Below the pieces are notes generated by a model, which saw only the letters and a list, made by a program, of their open reading frames with translations, searched no databases and was not told the origin of the DNA. Shown here piece after piece: positions 13,301 to 27,059 of a stretch of 64,000 nucleotides of DNA. This stretch comes from Nipponacmea schrenckii (Eukaryota; Mollusca; Gastropoda; Lottiidae): NCBI GenBank assembly GCA_030562195.1, contig CM060203.1:8942208-9006207 (forward strand). The letters run 5' to 3'. The first letter of the stretch is position 1; each line of letters begins with the position of its first letter. The position numbers and the translations under genes are program-made.

Positions 13301-16300
13301 AAAGCCAAACAGATAACATTGTACGCAATATCTGGGATGTACAACTTTCCCAAGGTTATTAGCTGTGTTTACAATCTGAGGCGAGTGTAGGAAGGAAGGA
13401 ATCAGCTATCTTGAACCAGCTGACATTATCTACTTCTGCCTGCTTCTAGCAGACGCCATCTATTTACTCTACAATCAGACGGATTTATAAAGTTTTCCTT
13501 TGAATTTGAAATAAAACATCAATATTTTCAACATGAGTAAGAAAAGGAAGTTGAGTTTACGTCTGAGAATTCCTATCAGTAAGTATTGACATTGTACTGA
13601 AAGCGAATTTTGAGGGTGAAATCTTTGCCACAATTATGTAAATATTATGAAGTGTGTACATTTGGAGGTCAAAATTCAAGGCCATTCTTGTTTTGCAATT
13701 TTTGAGTTAGTTAACCGAATTTCTATAAAGGAAACCTCTTAATTGTTTTATATAGCTTGAGTATATTTTGTTATTTACATCAAGTAGATATGGCAGGCAT
13801 GGACAATTAATTAAATTTGAGTTTTTGAAATTCAGTTCAATCTGCACTACAATTTAAGGTCTTTTCTTTCCATATAAATTTGCACATTTTCTTGTTTGAA
13901 ATAATCCACTATTCTGGAAATAGTCCTATTTTGATATCAGTGAAATATGATGCTTTAAGTCTTTTATCTGTACTGTCTTTTTAGTTCTAACACTCTTCTT
14001 ACACACTAAGTGAAAGTTTATTTGGAGTCATGTTTTAATACCATAGCTTTACCTATTTTAGAAATATTATTTAAATGCTTTCAAGTCATTTAAACTTTTA
14101 GATTTCAGTTTTAGTCATTTTCTATCTAGAAAACATCAATCAGGTAACATTCGGATTGGGATTTTTTTTTTGAGAATATATTCTAAGAACATCATTCAAC
14201 TGTTATGAAGTTTTGAGCCTGGTGTATTTGACTGAAATTCATTCCCTTTTGATGTTTCATAATCACTTCTAATACTTATTTTAATTGAGGTTATTGCTGT
14301 TTTATTTTGTTCTTTTTTTAATTAAATTAAACATTAGATTTGGTTGATTTTTTTACTAACTTGATTTATGCAGTTTTGATTAAAAATCTATTAATAAAAT
14401 ATCTATTTATATAATGACTTAAAAAGTATTGATACTAATTGAGTGAATAAAAGAATACAGTAAGATATATCCAGGTTGCATCACCATTGTCAGCTTTTAT
14501 TAGTAGTTTTTATCTCATGACCTACTTCATAGCAAAGATAAACACTTGTATTTATTTTATAAACTAAATAGTACATACACCTTTTATCAAGACTTCCAGG
14601 TTGAAATGGTACAGTTTGAATGATTTGCTTTGTTGAATTCAGCAGTAAAATAAATCTCATAATGGTGAATTTTAAGTGGTCCATGTTAATAGATACAAGT
14701 ATATAAATTGAGCTTATTATAAAGATGGCTGACATACTTATCAACTTTCAGATTATCCAGCAACATATTTATCTCAATTTACTATTATTTATTACGCAAA
14801 TTGGTCTATGATTATCCGATTTAAAAAGTTCGGATCTCAGATGATTTTTTGCAAGCGATATACTGTTCAAATTGTGGTGGGAAAAATTTAATTTTGAAAT
14901 TAGAAAATTATAATTCTATCACATTTATGAAATATTTTTGAGAAAAAGGAGGAGTAAATAGTACAACTTCATATTGTTGAACCACTCTTTTATCATTATA
15001 GACACACACAAGCTTTTACCTCCGGCTAAATTCATTCATGCACTTTTATTAAGGTGATATCTTGCATGTGCAGGATTTTTGTCATTTGTGAAGATAAAAA
15101 GAAAATATATTGTGTTTGACAATTGTAGTCACGAATCAACAATTGTCTGTCTGTGGGGATAAGCAAGCTATCTTCTTATAGGCAATTTTCTGTATGAATA
15201 TGGTCGAAAAGGCTATTGACAATGAAATTGCATTTGTTTGTTTTATATTATGAATGTTTGTCATGTTTGAACTTGGATTGCCAAGCTAATGATTTGTGGC
15301 GAATTTGAGTTTACAATGTAGGTTTACAACATAAATGGGTTATTAAATTCTTGTAAAATGTTGATTTTGATGATGTCGCTATGACAACGTTACTGTACTA
15401 TAATAATTGGATTTGAATTTTAGAAATTAATATATAAATTTTTGTTAATTAAAATATTGAATTTAACTCAAGGCAATTAAGGAATTTATCAGCAAATAAT
15501 TCAACCAGATTATGTCTCTGAAACTTTACTTTTTTTTTCACATTCAATATTAGTACCGGTAGTAAGATATGTAATTGCAATGATGCACATGACCCTGGCC
15601 TTAACTTTCACAAAAATACATTGTTGACTCTGAAAGTTTGTTGGATGTATAAAAATGTTGCTTTACTATTTAAAAACTACAAGACTTAGTTACACTTTGA
15701 TATTAGAAGGAAATTCTAGACCTTTTAGCTCTTAGACATTTTTTTAGTCTATATAATATCAAAATGAAATGAACTTAATGATTGAATGTTGAAATTCATT
15801 TTCATCTATTCTGTTTTCTATTAAAAGAAACCTATATCATGTTGATAAGACACATTGACATTGGTTTAGAAGCACAAGGATATATGGATTCACTTTTTTT
15901 GAAACTATAGGGTTGATATTTTAAAAAGATTATATACTGGCAGGAAATGTGTACTGACAGTTGAGTTATTATTTATTATTTAGAAATATTTGTATTTATT
16001 GTACCGTACTTATTTAAACTAGATGCTTTACTTTTTACATGCCCACCATATAATTCATTACTAAGAACTTTGTGGGCTTTTAGCATTTTATTTGTTTTGT
16101 CTGCCATTTTAGAAGAGCCCCTCATAGTGCTAAACCCCTTCCATTATGCTACAGTTATTAGGTAGCACCTATAAGTATTGTTAAAACTAATTGGCACAAA
16201 TATCAATTGAAGTCAAATGTATGCAGGGACAATAAATAAACTGGCTTGTCAACTATTACCTATTAATTATTGATATGACTGACTGGCTAGGTAAATTAAA

Positions 16301-19300
16301 GTTAATAATTTCCAAAATTGAACATAAACATTATCAACTACTACATTCTCAACAACCACAGTCATTGTAATTGTATGGAATAACAGTTGTGTCACGTCAA
16401 ATAGAGTCCTTTTAAAACAGTTCTACAAGTGAGGACCTGGTGTATAAAACCTATAGTTTTAGGTCAATAATTAATAAGTTCTTTATATTGATGTATCTAT
16501 CATAAATCTCAATGGTCTCTTAGGACAGTCTCAGTAGACTTTTCATAGCTGAAACTATTTTTATTCGTCAGGTTATTACTTGTCTGTATTCTGTCAGCAT
16601 AACAGAATTCCTGATGTATTCTGACTTTAATTTCTGTTTTTATAAAATCATTTTGAATTTAATTTTTATTTTATATTACATCATTCTGATTTAATTTTCA
16701 TATATTATTAGTATCACTTGTGTAAGTACTATGCAATATTGAAATGTTAACATTATGTTTAGTTCTTATTCTTAACTATCATGTGACAACTGTTATAGCT
16801 GTCTTACTAGAATTTATTGATTAGATGACACTATTGTCGTCGTGTAGGTCGTGAAGATCGGATTAATGAGAATTCTGCTGACAAAAGACTTTTTTTGAGT
16901 AAAATCTGCTGATTGGCGTTATATATTGAGATAATAACATGTCAAGGTCGTCGTGTAGTGATGTTGATGAAAGGGACATTATGTCATGAAACAGAAATAA
17001 TCAACAAGAAATATATTTCTTAAATCTAACCATGGATCTGGTCTTAAAGAGCCCTATTCTACATTACACTAATTATCCATTTGTTGCAAATGAAATTGAC
17101 TAGCTAATTTATGTGAATCATTAAGAATTCATTTGTTTCAAATTCTTCGGACATTGTTTCATTTCCCCATTTGAAGAGGATTAAAGAACAGACTCCTTTG
17201 AGACTTTACCAATTGGGCTAATTTTATACAATATGTTATCACTGTTTCCGATATACATGAACCAGACCTTAAAAATCTGTTTACTCTGTTTATTAATGTG
17301 CTCTATTGGTATGCTGATTCAGCTAAAAGCAATGTGCAAAATTGCATCCTTGTAATATGAACTATATTTCTCCTGCATTTACTGTGAAGTAAATAAATTG
17401 TATTAAGAATTGCTAAATATCTTGAGTTATAGTTTGACATTTAGAATTAGCTGTTTCAGATATGATAACTATTATCTAGTAAATGACATTAATGCACTGT
17501 ATATACTGTATATTGGATATAGGGTATTTAAATTGATTCATGGGCTAATGTTATCACCTTTTAAACAAGATTTGCAATTTGCTACCTGAATTTATGAGTG
17601 TTTTAACTAGGTCAGTACAAATCTTATTAACATGTGTAATTCATGACTTAAATTAATATGATATTAATTAGTAAAAGTCAAGCATTCTTATTAACCTATT
17701 TGCCTTTTTGATTTAAGTTCAGGTATATTATCATTTTATTAATTACTCTTTTTTAAGTTAATTACTCTCCAATTTGATGTTTCAAGATGAAATATTTTGA
17801 TATTTTTAGATGAAATTTCCATTTTTATGTTTCAAGGTGAAATTGAAATAACAAATCTCTGAGATTTCTGAAGTTGCTATATTTTCTCAAAATCTTTAAT
17901 AGACATTTAATAGTTTGATTTAAGTGTGATTAAATGTTATTTTTTATATATTTTTCAGTTTCTCCACGCCTTCACTCATCTAGTGAACCCAAATCAGCTC
18001 CACCTACTATGGCTAGATCATTTAGTAATGAACACACTCATGCCATTATATACAAATCAAACTTGATGAAAGTAAGTAGTAGCAAGTTAAATTACACTTT
18101 CAAGTAAAACTTTGATTTGAATTTGATAAAACAACATTATGATGTGTTTGATTACTTTGTCTGCTAGTTCATAGGTGAACCACATGGGTAGTGTTCGAAT
18201 GCACCTTATTACATTAAAGCAGAAGTTTATCTCTGGATGTAAACAAAGCTAGAGGAATATTACATAAAAACTTGAGATAAAATTGCTGAAAACAATAATG
18301 GATATGAAATTTTGTTTAAAATGCACATTCCAGATCAATATGCACAATTTTAAATATATATGATAAAATGCAACTAACTTACACTTAAATATTAACTTTT
18401 TTGTCTCTTGCCTGGAGCTTCTATTAGAATTAAAGATTATTGTTTACAAGGTGTTTAATATATTTGACTTGTAAAGAAATGATATCTTTTTAATAATATA
18501 TCATATAATATTCTCTATCTTGCAGCTTAGTCAAGATTCAGAAAATGATCCTATGGAAATAGAAGATTTAGGTAGGTATTAGTTACACAACTAATGACTT
18601 TCTGACAATACATAGGACATCTCTCACTAAATGATTCACATAATTATGATCAATCTTTAAAACTAACTAACATGCTTCAGCCAACTTACTGCATGCCATC
18701 CCTTAGTCGTTTGAATATGAAAACATGTATGGACTTCTACGGATTATATATCTATATTTTGAGTGTTTTAATTCTTAATACCTAACATGTCATGGCCTTA
18801 AAAAGATATTTATCAACATCTGAGATGCTTCAACAGTAACAAAAACATTTACTTAGTTCTGAGTTTGCTAATGAAACAAACTTATAACTTATCCCATAAG
18901 CACAGAACTACCTAGATATAAAATAGGTTGTTATTGTGAATTTGTTTCCGGATGTGAATAGGTATCAATGTAAGCCTATACTCAGGATACATGAACTTGT
19001 CACATTTTCACTTTAAAAATGTTTTACCCAATCCTTTATTGACTCCAAAAACGTGTTCTTATGATGACAAGTCACGTACATGACGAAGAACATCGATACA
19101 CATTTATGGTATTTACAATATCTTTAGGTCTGCAATGTAAAATTACAAGATTAATAATAAACATTTGATGAATTATGAAATGCTGCACAGTTAAGGATAA
19201 TTTGGATGTGACAATAGTTCCCATATATGGTTAACAAAAGTTCAATGTAAATCTCAATGTTTTTTTATGCACATTTCACATATTTTATGGCTATTTGGAA

Positions 19301-22300
19301 TTTAAAATGTACATGTATTTTCAATTGTATTTTTCAGAGGAAAATGTCCACCAAGTTTATGGTAAATTTATGAGAGCTCACAAATGTTATGACCTAATTC
19401 CAACAAGTGCCAAATTGGTCATTTTTGATACCCAGTTAAATGTAAGTACCCTGGTATGTTTGTGGTACAAAGCATAATGATTCAAGCATTACAAACATAT
19501 ACAAACAATTTTCATCAGTCATTTCTGAAGCGCCTCCATTTTGTTCTATGGCAAGCTTTTTTTAAAAAATTGAAGTTTGGATCGGTTACAGTTGTTAAAG
19601 CATTTTCTCAGAAAATTGTTCTGATTTTTAAAAATATTATTTGACATTATAAAATTTATTGTGACCTCAATGATTTAGTTCTATTTAAATGAGTATTTGT
19701 CTATGCTTTAGGTGCTTTATTTCTAATTTAACAGCATATATAATGCTATTATAAGGGTTAAGTCTTTTGGATGGTATTTCTGATGGTGATGCACAACCTT
19801 ATCCTTCTAGTTCAATTTCTTTGAAAAGTATTCAGGATCCTTGACTCACACAATCTACCTCTTTTCTCCATTTCATTTCATTCAAAACTAAATTATAAGC
19901 AAGAGATTTAAATCTGCTGAGCCATTGAGAAAATGAATAATTTAATCTGTATTAAAATATGGGTCACCAGTTTGAGGTTTTATTTGAAAAGAAACCAGAC
20001 ATTGTCCTGATTCATTCAACCTTACAACAGAATATACATATATAATAGTTGAATTCCATATCAGATATACCACACTGTATTACATATTGTTATCTGACTG
20101 AAGTAACATCTAACACAAATTGAAAGATTTTTAAGAAATGTGAAGTTTTACAGATTAAGTGTTGACATTAGGTGCTCTTGTTGTTTGTTGTAAAATGAAA
20201 AAATATCATTATTAAGTATAGATATTTAACTTTCAATCATATTGTCCAACAGACTGTAAATATTATGGCTTAGTGTTTACAGGCTTTTTAAGGCCTCTGT
20301 GTGGCTTTATTTGCTAACATACAATCCATTCAAATTTCTGCATCTGTGATACCAATTGAGGCTAGTGTAGTCAATTTATAAGACAGAGTTGTCAAGACAT
20401 TGTCAAGATGGGTTTGATATTTAATAGTCATTCTAACCTATAACTGTAAGTGTGTATTATATGTAAAGTACAGTACTGTTTAGAAGATACTAGTATAAAG
20501 TGTATGAAGAAAATCAAATAGAGAATATAATAGAGATAAACTGACCTTGAATAACTATAAATAACTATAAATATTGACATAGTTTCCTTTTATACTTAAT
20601 ATAACATCATGCACTCACTTCAAACTCACCATTTAAATATTGTCAAACCTTAGGTCAGTTGGCTTTGTTCCAAAATATTTTAATTGTAATTTAATCATTT
20701 AGGCTTTGTAAAGAAAAAAAATTCCTATGTGGTCACTGTTAAGTTTGCTATTTATTGATGAGGAATGTAAACAGTCACTGCCAGAAAAATATTGTTGATC
20801 AAATAAGCAAATTCCATTGATGAAGTTAAGAGGTTAATTTGAGAAGAATCCAGACATAATAGGTCTTTTAATTGATTGTAAATCATGAACCCTGTTTTTG
20901 CAGGAATGTTCATTGATACTAAAAAATCTTTTTTAAATTTCTGAAGTAGGAATCTGCCTTTTACCCTTTGATTCAAAACAGATTGTGTCTTAGAGAATTT
21001 GGCTGTTTCTGTGCACAGATTGTGGATTATGTTTAATCATCTGGCAACATAAGAAATATAAATTATATAAAGTAATTTAGATGTTAAATCATTGTTGTAA
21101 AATAGTTTTAACTAAATGCTATGTAAAGAATGCAGTGTTTATCTCTGTCTATATTATTGTCATTTACAACTATTTTAACTATCACAACATTTTAAACAAG
21201 GTATGTAAAGAGCAGGTACAGGTCGGACATTACCTGGTATTTTTTATTACTCTCTTGTGTCTTTAAAAGGAGTCAAAATATCCATTCAAAGTGAGATGAT
21301 TAATACAAATTTACCAGTCTGAAATTTTGGTGCCAAGTTTAAGATAATTTGTTATATTTTAGAATCCAGAGTAGGCTGATATGCTGCTAGTTGTGCTTTA
21401 TTGCACACTGCTATGCTATTCTTCTCTATTTATCAACTCAAGTATAGAATGGACTCAGTTCATTATTATAGTATCATGTATACCAAGGCTAGACTAATCT
21501 ATATTGAAAGAATCTTGTTCAGGAAATGAATTGTATTAAACTGAAACATGATGATGTATTGTCATGGTTACGAATAGACATTCTAATATAGAACATCTAT
21601 GGTATCTTCACATCTATTACTCTTTCTCAGGACTAAAAATAATAAATGAACTTTCTTGCTGTTTATTTGGCAATACTGATTGCATTTGTATTATTTTGGA
21701 TCAAAATTTTGGTTAACTTACTTCCCTATTTCCCCTTTACCAGTGCCTTGTTTGATATTTGTTAACATTCATTGAGAAGAAGGCACTATGTATTGTTAAG
21801 CTCATAAGCTTTACTATATGGAAAAAAAAAAGTAAAATCTACCTATTATGATTATATAGCTGTTACAAATTGATTGAAATTAAATTTTTGTATCTTTCAT
21901 GGATCTTGATTGTGTTTTTATAAACATTTATTTCACTATTCAGATGATTGTTTTTGTCACTTTGGAATGAACATTCATTATATATTTAGTCAGTTGGCAG
22001 ACTGAGTTCAGCTTTCTGAAATATTTTAGTGACTTGAAGCCAAGATATTATTAGTATATATTATATCTGATGATGTTTGTTGTTTTTATTCCAGGTCAAA
22101 AAGGCATTTTTTGCTCTTGTATATAATGGAGTCAGAGCAGCTCCTCTGTGGGATTCAAAAAAGCAAGATTATGTGGGTAGGTACAAATCCAAACCAAAAA
22201 GATACTCTGAAGGATCATTTTTATTGGCTAGGGCTAGACCAAATTCTTATATTTCTAGTATATTGTGCGAAAAAACACTAAAACGCTTTGCGAAAAGATG

Positions 22301-25300
22301 AAATAGAGAGGATATTTGCAAACTGAAAGATACTTCTGAAGGATCGTTCCTATTGGCTAGACCAAATTCTCATATTTCAAGTATATCGTGCGGAAAAAAC
22401 CTTAAAAGCTTTGCGAAAAAATGAATTAATAGAGAGGATATTTGCCGCAAAATCAAACTCTTTAAAGCCAAATGATGTTTTATTTTGTAGGAATGTTGAC
22501 TATAACAGATTTTATTAATATATTAAAAATGTATTATAAATCACCATTAGTTAAAATAGATGAATTAGAAGAACATAAAATAGACAATTGGAGAGGTTAG
22601 TATAGGTTTTAAGTAAATCCAAAAGATTTTTCTCTTTTTGGAAAAGACAGCTTCTTGCTATTTGTTTGCGTCATAAAATGTCAATGTTGTAAATTTGATT
22701 AGTTAAAGCAGGTAAGGTGAAAAGGCTAAGATCACGAGTTTTAAGTACAGAAATCATTGAACCCTACTGAAGTGGCTATAGTAAAAATAAAAGCTTAAAA
22801 AAAAACGAAAGGAAAGTTTGGTCTTATTTTAATTAGACTGGAGGTTTCAATATCTTACTTTGACCATTTATTTATTTATTTTATTAACATGAAGATATGG
22901 AACCTGGCATATATAATATGCTACAGGAAAGAAGCTGATATAACTCTGTTTTGACAGGTTTTAAATAATATTAATATTTAATGTATAATTGTATTGTAGA
23001 GTTATTTAAAGGGAGACAGAAACCATTTGTTTGTATTGATCCTGATGCTAGTTTATATCAAGCTGTCAAAAGTTTGGTAGAAAATCATGTCCATAGATTA
23101 CCAGTTATAGAGAAAGCAACCGGAAATGCTATTTATATTTTAACCCATAAACGTATTCTTAGATACCTATACCTCTACGTAAGTCATTTCGCTGTTTATT
23201 GTATCAAAGAGAATAACGGATGAAAAAAATAAGGCCTAAAAAATGTGTATACTATAATACTGTTTGCTGTACAACATCTAAATTGTCTAGGATGTTTTAT
23301 CATGGATGTTATTTTTATCATATGCATATGCATGCATATTTCAAGGAGAAATATCTATTACATTTTAGTATAAGATGATTAGATAAGGTTTATAATTCAA
23401 ATATTTTAACACCCCATAAACTTTGTACTAGTTTGGCCAATATTATATATAATATACATGTTGTGTGTTTTTTTTTCAGATGAAAGATTTACCTAGACCC
23501 ACTTTTATGAGTTGTACATTAAAAGAATTAAATATTGGAACCCATGAATCAGTCATTACAGTAAGTCCTTTTTTCATTATTCCATTTACATTGTTCTTGT
23601 AGGTAAAGTTGAGATGTTTTATTTATTTAATAAATGATCTAATCTGAAGTAAAATTTGATGATATAACTATCATAATTCACAATATGGCTAGGTATTATT
23701 TTAATTAATATTACAAACGAGATATATATTCCTTTAAACTATGTATAGCACAGCTCTAACTTTAAAATCTATGACAAGCAAGTAATACTATTCTTAACTT
23801 TTGTAATGTTTTTTATTTGACTTTCTTTGTTGCAGGCATCGCAAGATACACCTATTATAACAGCGTTAAATATATTTGTTGAGAATCGTATCTCAGCTTT
23901 GCCTGTAGTAGATAAAGATGGTAGAGTTGTTGATATATATGCTAAATTTGATGTCATTGTAAGTTGTTTATATTATATCATATGTTATCCATGTATTTTT
24001 TCTGTTATAGTAAAATGTCTTTTATTTATCAACAAAATATGTAACCAGACTGTTCTTTTGTGTAGTTTTATTTCAATTTTTTAAAAATTATCCAGTATCT
24101 TAATGATAAATTGTTCCTTATTGCTGTATACTTTTAGAAAGTAGAAAATTGGAACTGCCTATTTTTTTAATTTATTCTGTTTTATTGTAGAATTTAGCAG
24201 CAGAGAAGACATATAATAATTTAGATATTACTATAGCCCAGGCATTGCAGCATCGTGAACAGGTATTTGGAATTAATTTATTTGAAATCATACAGATAGA
24301 ATCTGCTAAAATGATGCAAGGTTCTATTGCACTTCAGATAGAGCTTTGTTTCTGTTTGTTTTATACACTGTTGCACTTTGTCCAAATTAGAAATAAAAAT
24401 TTTTCTCAAGTGGACTATATTTAATACTACAAATGTCATGTTTGTGATTTTCTTGAATATTATATAATTAATGAGTGATCCTCAAGTCTTTTATCTATAT
24501 TCTCTCTTTTGCAGAGATGTTGTCAATAATCATACAATTTAAAATTTGCAATTTTCAGCAAGGGGCAGAGAGTGTGGCTAAATGTTTAGCATCAGAAACC
24601 TTAAAAACAGTTATAGAAAGAATTGTGAAAGCTGAGGTAAGTCTAGTAGTTAGTGATCCAGAAAAAATTGTGTAAATGATATTTTTTGCTTGTATTATCT
24701 TATAAGGATCTATATCTGTACAGTCATTTTGAAATCCTTCAGTTAGTTTACTAGGAACATCTGTTACTATAGGTTCATTATTTCAGACAATTGTTACTGA
24801 TGAATATTTTACTAATGGTATTCTTATATGCATAGGTTTAAAAAATTGGATTTATGTGGCTATATGTAGCTGTTGTTATTGTAGTTTAAATTTGTTATTA
24901 TTAACAATTGGTGTAACATTGTTATTTAATTTACATTTGTTACTTTAGGTACATCGTTTAGTTATAGTAGATGAAGATGATGGTGTAACAGGAATAGTAT
25001 CACTATCAGATATATTACGATTTATTGTTTTAAAACCTATGAGTAAGTCTGTGTTACTTGTAAATTCAGATCAAAAAATTCCATGTTGTCAAATATTTGG
25101 CTTAGAAAACTCTCTAATAATTAGCTTAAGCTGTTTTAATTTGTGTTTTGCTCAGGAAAAGCTAAATTTGGTGTAAACAACAATAATCTATGCTGCCAGA
25201 CTGTCCTAAGACTTTCTGAACCTTTAACTTTGATTTTCCTTATTCCCTGTCCATTGTCTCATTCATTCAGTCTATTTATCACTTTATATTGAGATGTCCA

Positions 25301-25482
25301 TTATATTCGCATGTTTATCGATACCAGACATAATATTCTGTGAAATAGTAAATAAAGAGAATTTTCACTTTGACATTCAATTACATGCGATGATCTACTC
25401 ACAAATTTAAATATATTTAGTGATATTTATTGAGAGTATATTTTGATTTATTTCAGGTGAAGAACCAGTAAAAACATCTTGA
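3713..25482 (+). CDS. PRKAG2: AMP-activated protein kinase regulatory subunit gamma (PRKAG2-like), multi-exon; 5' end not in view
   Basis: Regulatory gamma subunit of the AMPK heterotrimer, which senses AMP/ATP through four CBS repeats. Coding exons joined by matching splice phases: 3713-4321, 5161-5212, 17959-18071, 18526-18571, 19338-19441, 22095-22176, 22491-22595, 23000-23178, 23480-23560, 23836-23958, 24191-24262, 24559-24636, 24949-25042 and 25457-25482 (TGA). This gives 587 codons from the first visible exon. The adenine-nucleotide ligands known in the mammalian family are present: RAAPLW (CBS1), TITDF, VHRLPVI (CBS2), RISALPV and the Asp of AKFDVI (CBS3), VHRLVIV and SLSD (CBS4). The opening words DLSAFAMPL match the vertebrate gamma-2 long form, so this is a gamma-2-like long isoform. 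In that form the motif follows an exon-1 segment, which I could not find in bases 1-3712. The reading frame at 3713 is open upstream (phase 0). Identity is certain; the orthology label gamma-2 is inferred from the N-terminus. Confidence 0.95.
7621..8100. mobile_element. Non-autonomous TTAA-flanked DNA transposon (MITE)
   Basis: The left end reads TTAAAGGGGCACAGTCTTGA and the right end is its reverse complement with one mismatch (about 22 bp). Both ends finish in TTAA, which fits a 4-bp TTAA target duplication (7621-7624 and 8097-8100). The internal 470 bp has no transposase frame. TTAA duplications are typical of the piggyBac and Kolobok superfamilies; the AGGG terminus does not settle which. 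Confidence 0.75.
8361..8470. repeat. Imperfect inverted repeat (hairpin element)
   Basis: The arm 'agatatagacct..gaggttaatattcg' from 8366 is repeated in reverse complement at about 8431-8466 ('aatattaaccgagg..aggtctatatct'), with poly-A/T stretches on both sides of a GC-richer loop (gagggcttgcctgag). Next to it, cttacaatcca (8469-8479) pairs with tggattgtaag (about 8588-8598), so a longer composite element to about 8600 is possible. No coding capacity. Confidence 0.6.
11221..11362. repeat. 71-bp tandem duplication
   Basis: Two nearly identical copies begin at 11221 and 11292 (taatcatgatgccaaccaca and taatcatgttgccaaccaca) and run through ttgcagcagaa. They lie within the large AMPK gamma intron. 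Confidence 0.8.
13533..13578 (+). CDS. PRKAG2: Alternative first coding exon of AMPK gamma (short isoform)
   Basis: ATG at 13533 in good context (aacATG) opens a 15-codon peptide, [15 protein letters not shown], plus one base. It is followed by a consensus donor gtaagt at 13579. The phase (1) is the same as that of the 5161-5212 exon, so it joins in frame to the exon at 17959. The resulting protein has 382 codons and lacks the long Ser-rich region. No acceptor is needed upstream, so the preceding few hundred bases would be the 5' UTR and an internal promoter. Two inverted CCAAT-type words (gattgg) lie near 13018 and 13051, but no TATA box was recognised. Short and long gamma isoforms from alternative promoters are established for vertebrate PRKAG2. 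Expression of this exon is inferred from frame and splice signals only. Confidence 0.7.
13579..17958. other. AMPK gamma intron, no recognised feature
   Basis: AT-rich intron between the alternative first exon and the shared exon at 17959. I found no exon with a conserved segment, RNA gene or strong repeat. Confidence 0.6.
19442..22094. other. AMPK gamma intron, no recognised feature
   Basis: A 2.65-kb intron separating the exon ending FDTQLN from the exon beginning VKKAFFAL. A minor ataactata microrepeat occurs near 20560. No other feature was seen. Confidence 0.6.
22194..22443. repeat. Approx. 125-bp tandem duplication inside an AMPK gamma intron
   Basis: The block starting 'aaccaaaaagatactctgaa' at 22193 recurs from about 22318 with substitutions. 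It shares aaggatc, tattggctag, accaaattct, tatttc.agtatat and gctttgcgaaaa with the first copy. The first copy starts about 18 bases after the donor at 22177, so most of the 314-bp intron is this duplication. Confidence 0.75.
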
Positions 25483-27003
25483 TTTGAAGAAGTTTATTCT
25501 CAGGAATAGCTGGTCTGTGATGTACATTGATGTCTTCAATATAAAAACAGGCAGATTTATAGGGTGAACAGTGACCTTTCTTACAACCTGTTTCCAGTAA
25601 TTACAGACACTCTGGCATCTTGCTCAAGTTAAAAAAAATAATACTAGTTTTTAGTTTCGTCTTGAAAGGGGAATATCATTTTGACCTGTTTAAATCTGAC
25701 TGTTTTTATATTGAAGACTTGAGAATTGATGTATAATAATAGTGCTAAACCTAGTTAGGGGCTGAAGCCCTTACTCTTGGTGACATTATTATAGGCTAAT
25801 ATTAGTTACTTCATATAGTTTATTATATTTACTACCATTTATCCTGTCAGTTTGTCTTTTGTTGCATTTGAGTTTCATAATCAATTTGATCATCTCAACT
25901 CTTATTTTCATCATTACTATCTGGATCCTAAAGTTCTAAATAACGGAAGGCATTGCTTTGTTGTCAGTGTTGGAGTATAGAGTTAGAGCATCTGCTCTAT
26001 ATCTTGGTATGAACATGAAGTAAATATTATCAGCCTAATGATATATGTTTGGAGTGTAGAAAGATATTCAAAGAGAGACAATGGGTTGGAGTGTAAAATT
26101 TATTGGTGGCTGTGAATGTGAGGGAATAAGAGACTTCGAGCATGAGTTTAAATATAATGATCAAATTAAAATAACTTTTAAAAGATTTTGAGGTATTTCC
26201 TTCCTATCTTTTTAAGCAATAGACTGATTATTAGAATATGTAAATTTTCATAATCCATGTATTAATTTTGGCATTATAATTTGACTCATAACAGTTGTAT
26301 GACTATATAATTGGGTCTACATATGAGCCTTGTTTCCACTTGTCTAACTAAACGAACACGTTAATGACCTATCATACTGTATTTTTGACATCAAAAACAC
26401 CAAAACTGTAAGTGTAATTTTGTCTCTCTTTGTATTAGTTAACTGTAACTGTAGCAGTTGGAATCTGGTCTTACAGACTGTCTTGGAATTATATTTAAAT
26501 TATTGTTATTGAATATTTGTTTGACGGACAATGAGCTATTTATTTGGCTGACTTGATATATGTTAAATCATTTTGTCTTGCAATTGTTTGTTATTGAGTA
26601 GTTCAGAAAATAATTGCCAATGAAATAAATTTTTATTTGAAACAAGAATTACATTTATCTAAATATCAGAAGAATACAGTTACAAACTATCAATACATGC
26701 CTATATCAAATTTGTTATCTTTGATAAGTCAATAATATCCAACATATTTACTGTGGATTTTCTTGTATCACTCATAGATATAATACAAGCATTTGTAACT
26801 ATAATGTAATATATTTGTGTACATGGTGGGAATTATTTTCATATAAAAGTGCTGATTTTGTGAATATGATTAATTGTATTGATGTATATATTTATATTAA
26901 TTGTTTATATATTGTATATAAATTAGGTTTTGTTTTATTAAGTTCAACTTGGAATCAAGATTCCCAGCAAATTTCTTTTGTAGATTTGACAAAATGAAAT
27001 AAA
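25483..27003 (+). promoter_or_regulatory. PRKAG2: 3' UTR of AMPK gamma with two candidate poly(A) signals
   Basis: After the TGA at 25480-25482 there is about 1.5 kb of AT-rich sequence with no open frame of interest. Canonical AATAAA hexamers occur at 26624-26629 and 26998-27003. Either could end the transcript. The second lies just before a poly-T tract and a dispersed repeat, and I take it as the distal limit. Confidence 0.5.
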
Positions 27004-27059
27004 ATATAATTTTGATTTGAATTTGGTTTTTTTTTTAAATTTATTCCTAAAGACAGGCT

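Larger units (their letters stand above)
5213..13532. other. Large AMPK gamma intron with several repeats
   Basis: There is no coding exon of the long isoform between 5213 and the alternative first exon. The interval holds a TTAA-flanked MITE (7621-8100), a hairpin-forming inverted repeat (8361-8470), and a 71-bp tandem duplication (11221-11362). Otherwise it is featureless AT-rich sequence. Confidence 0.6.
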
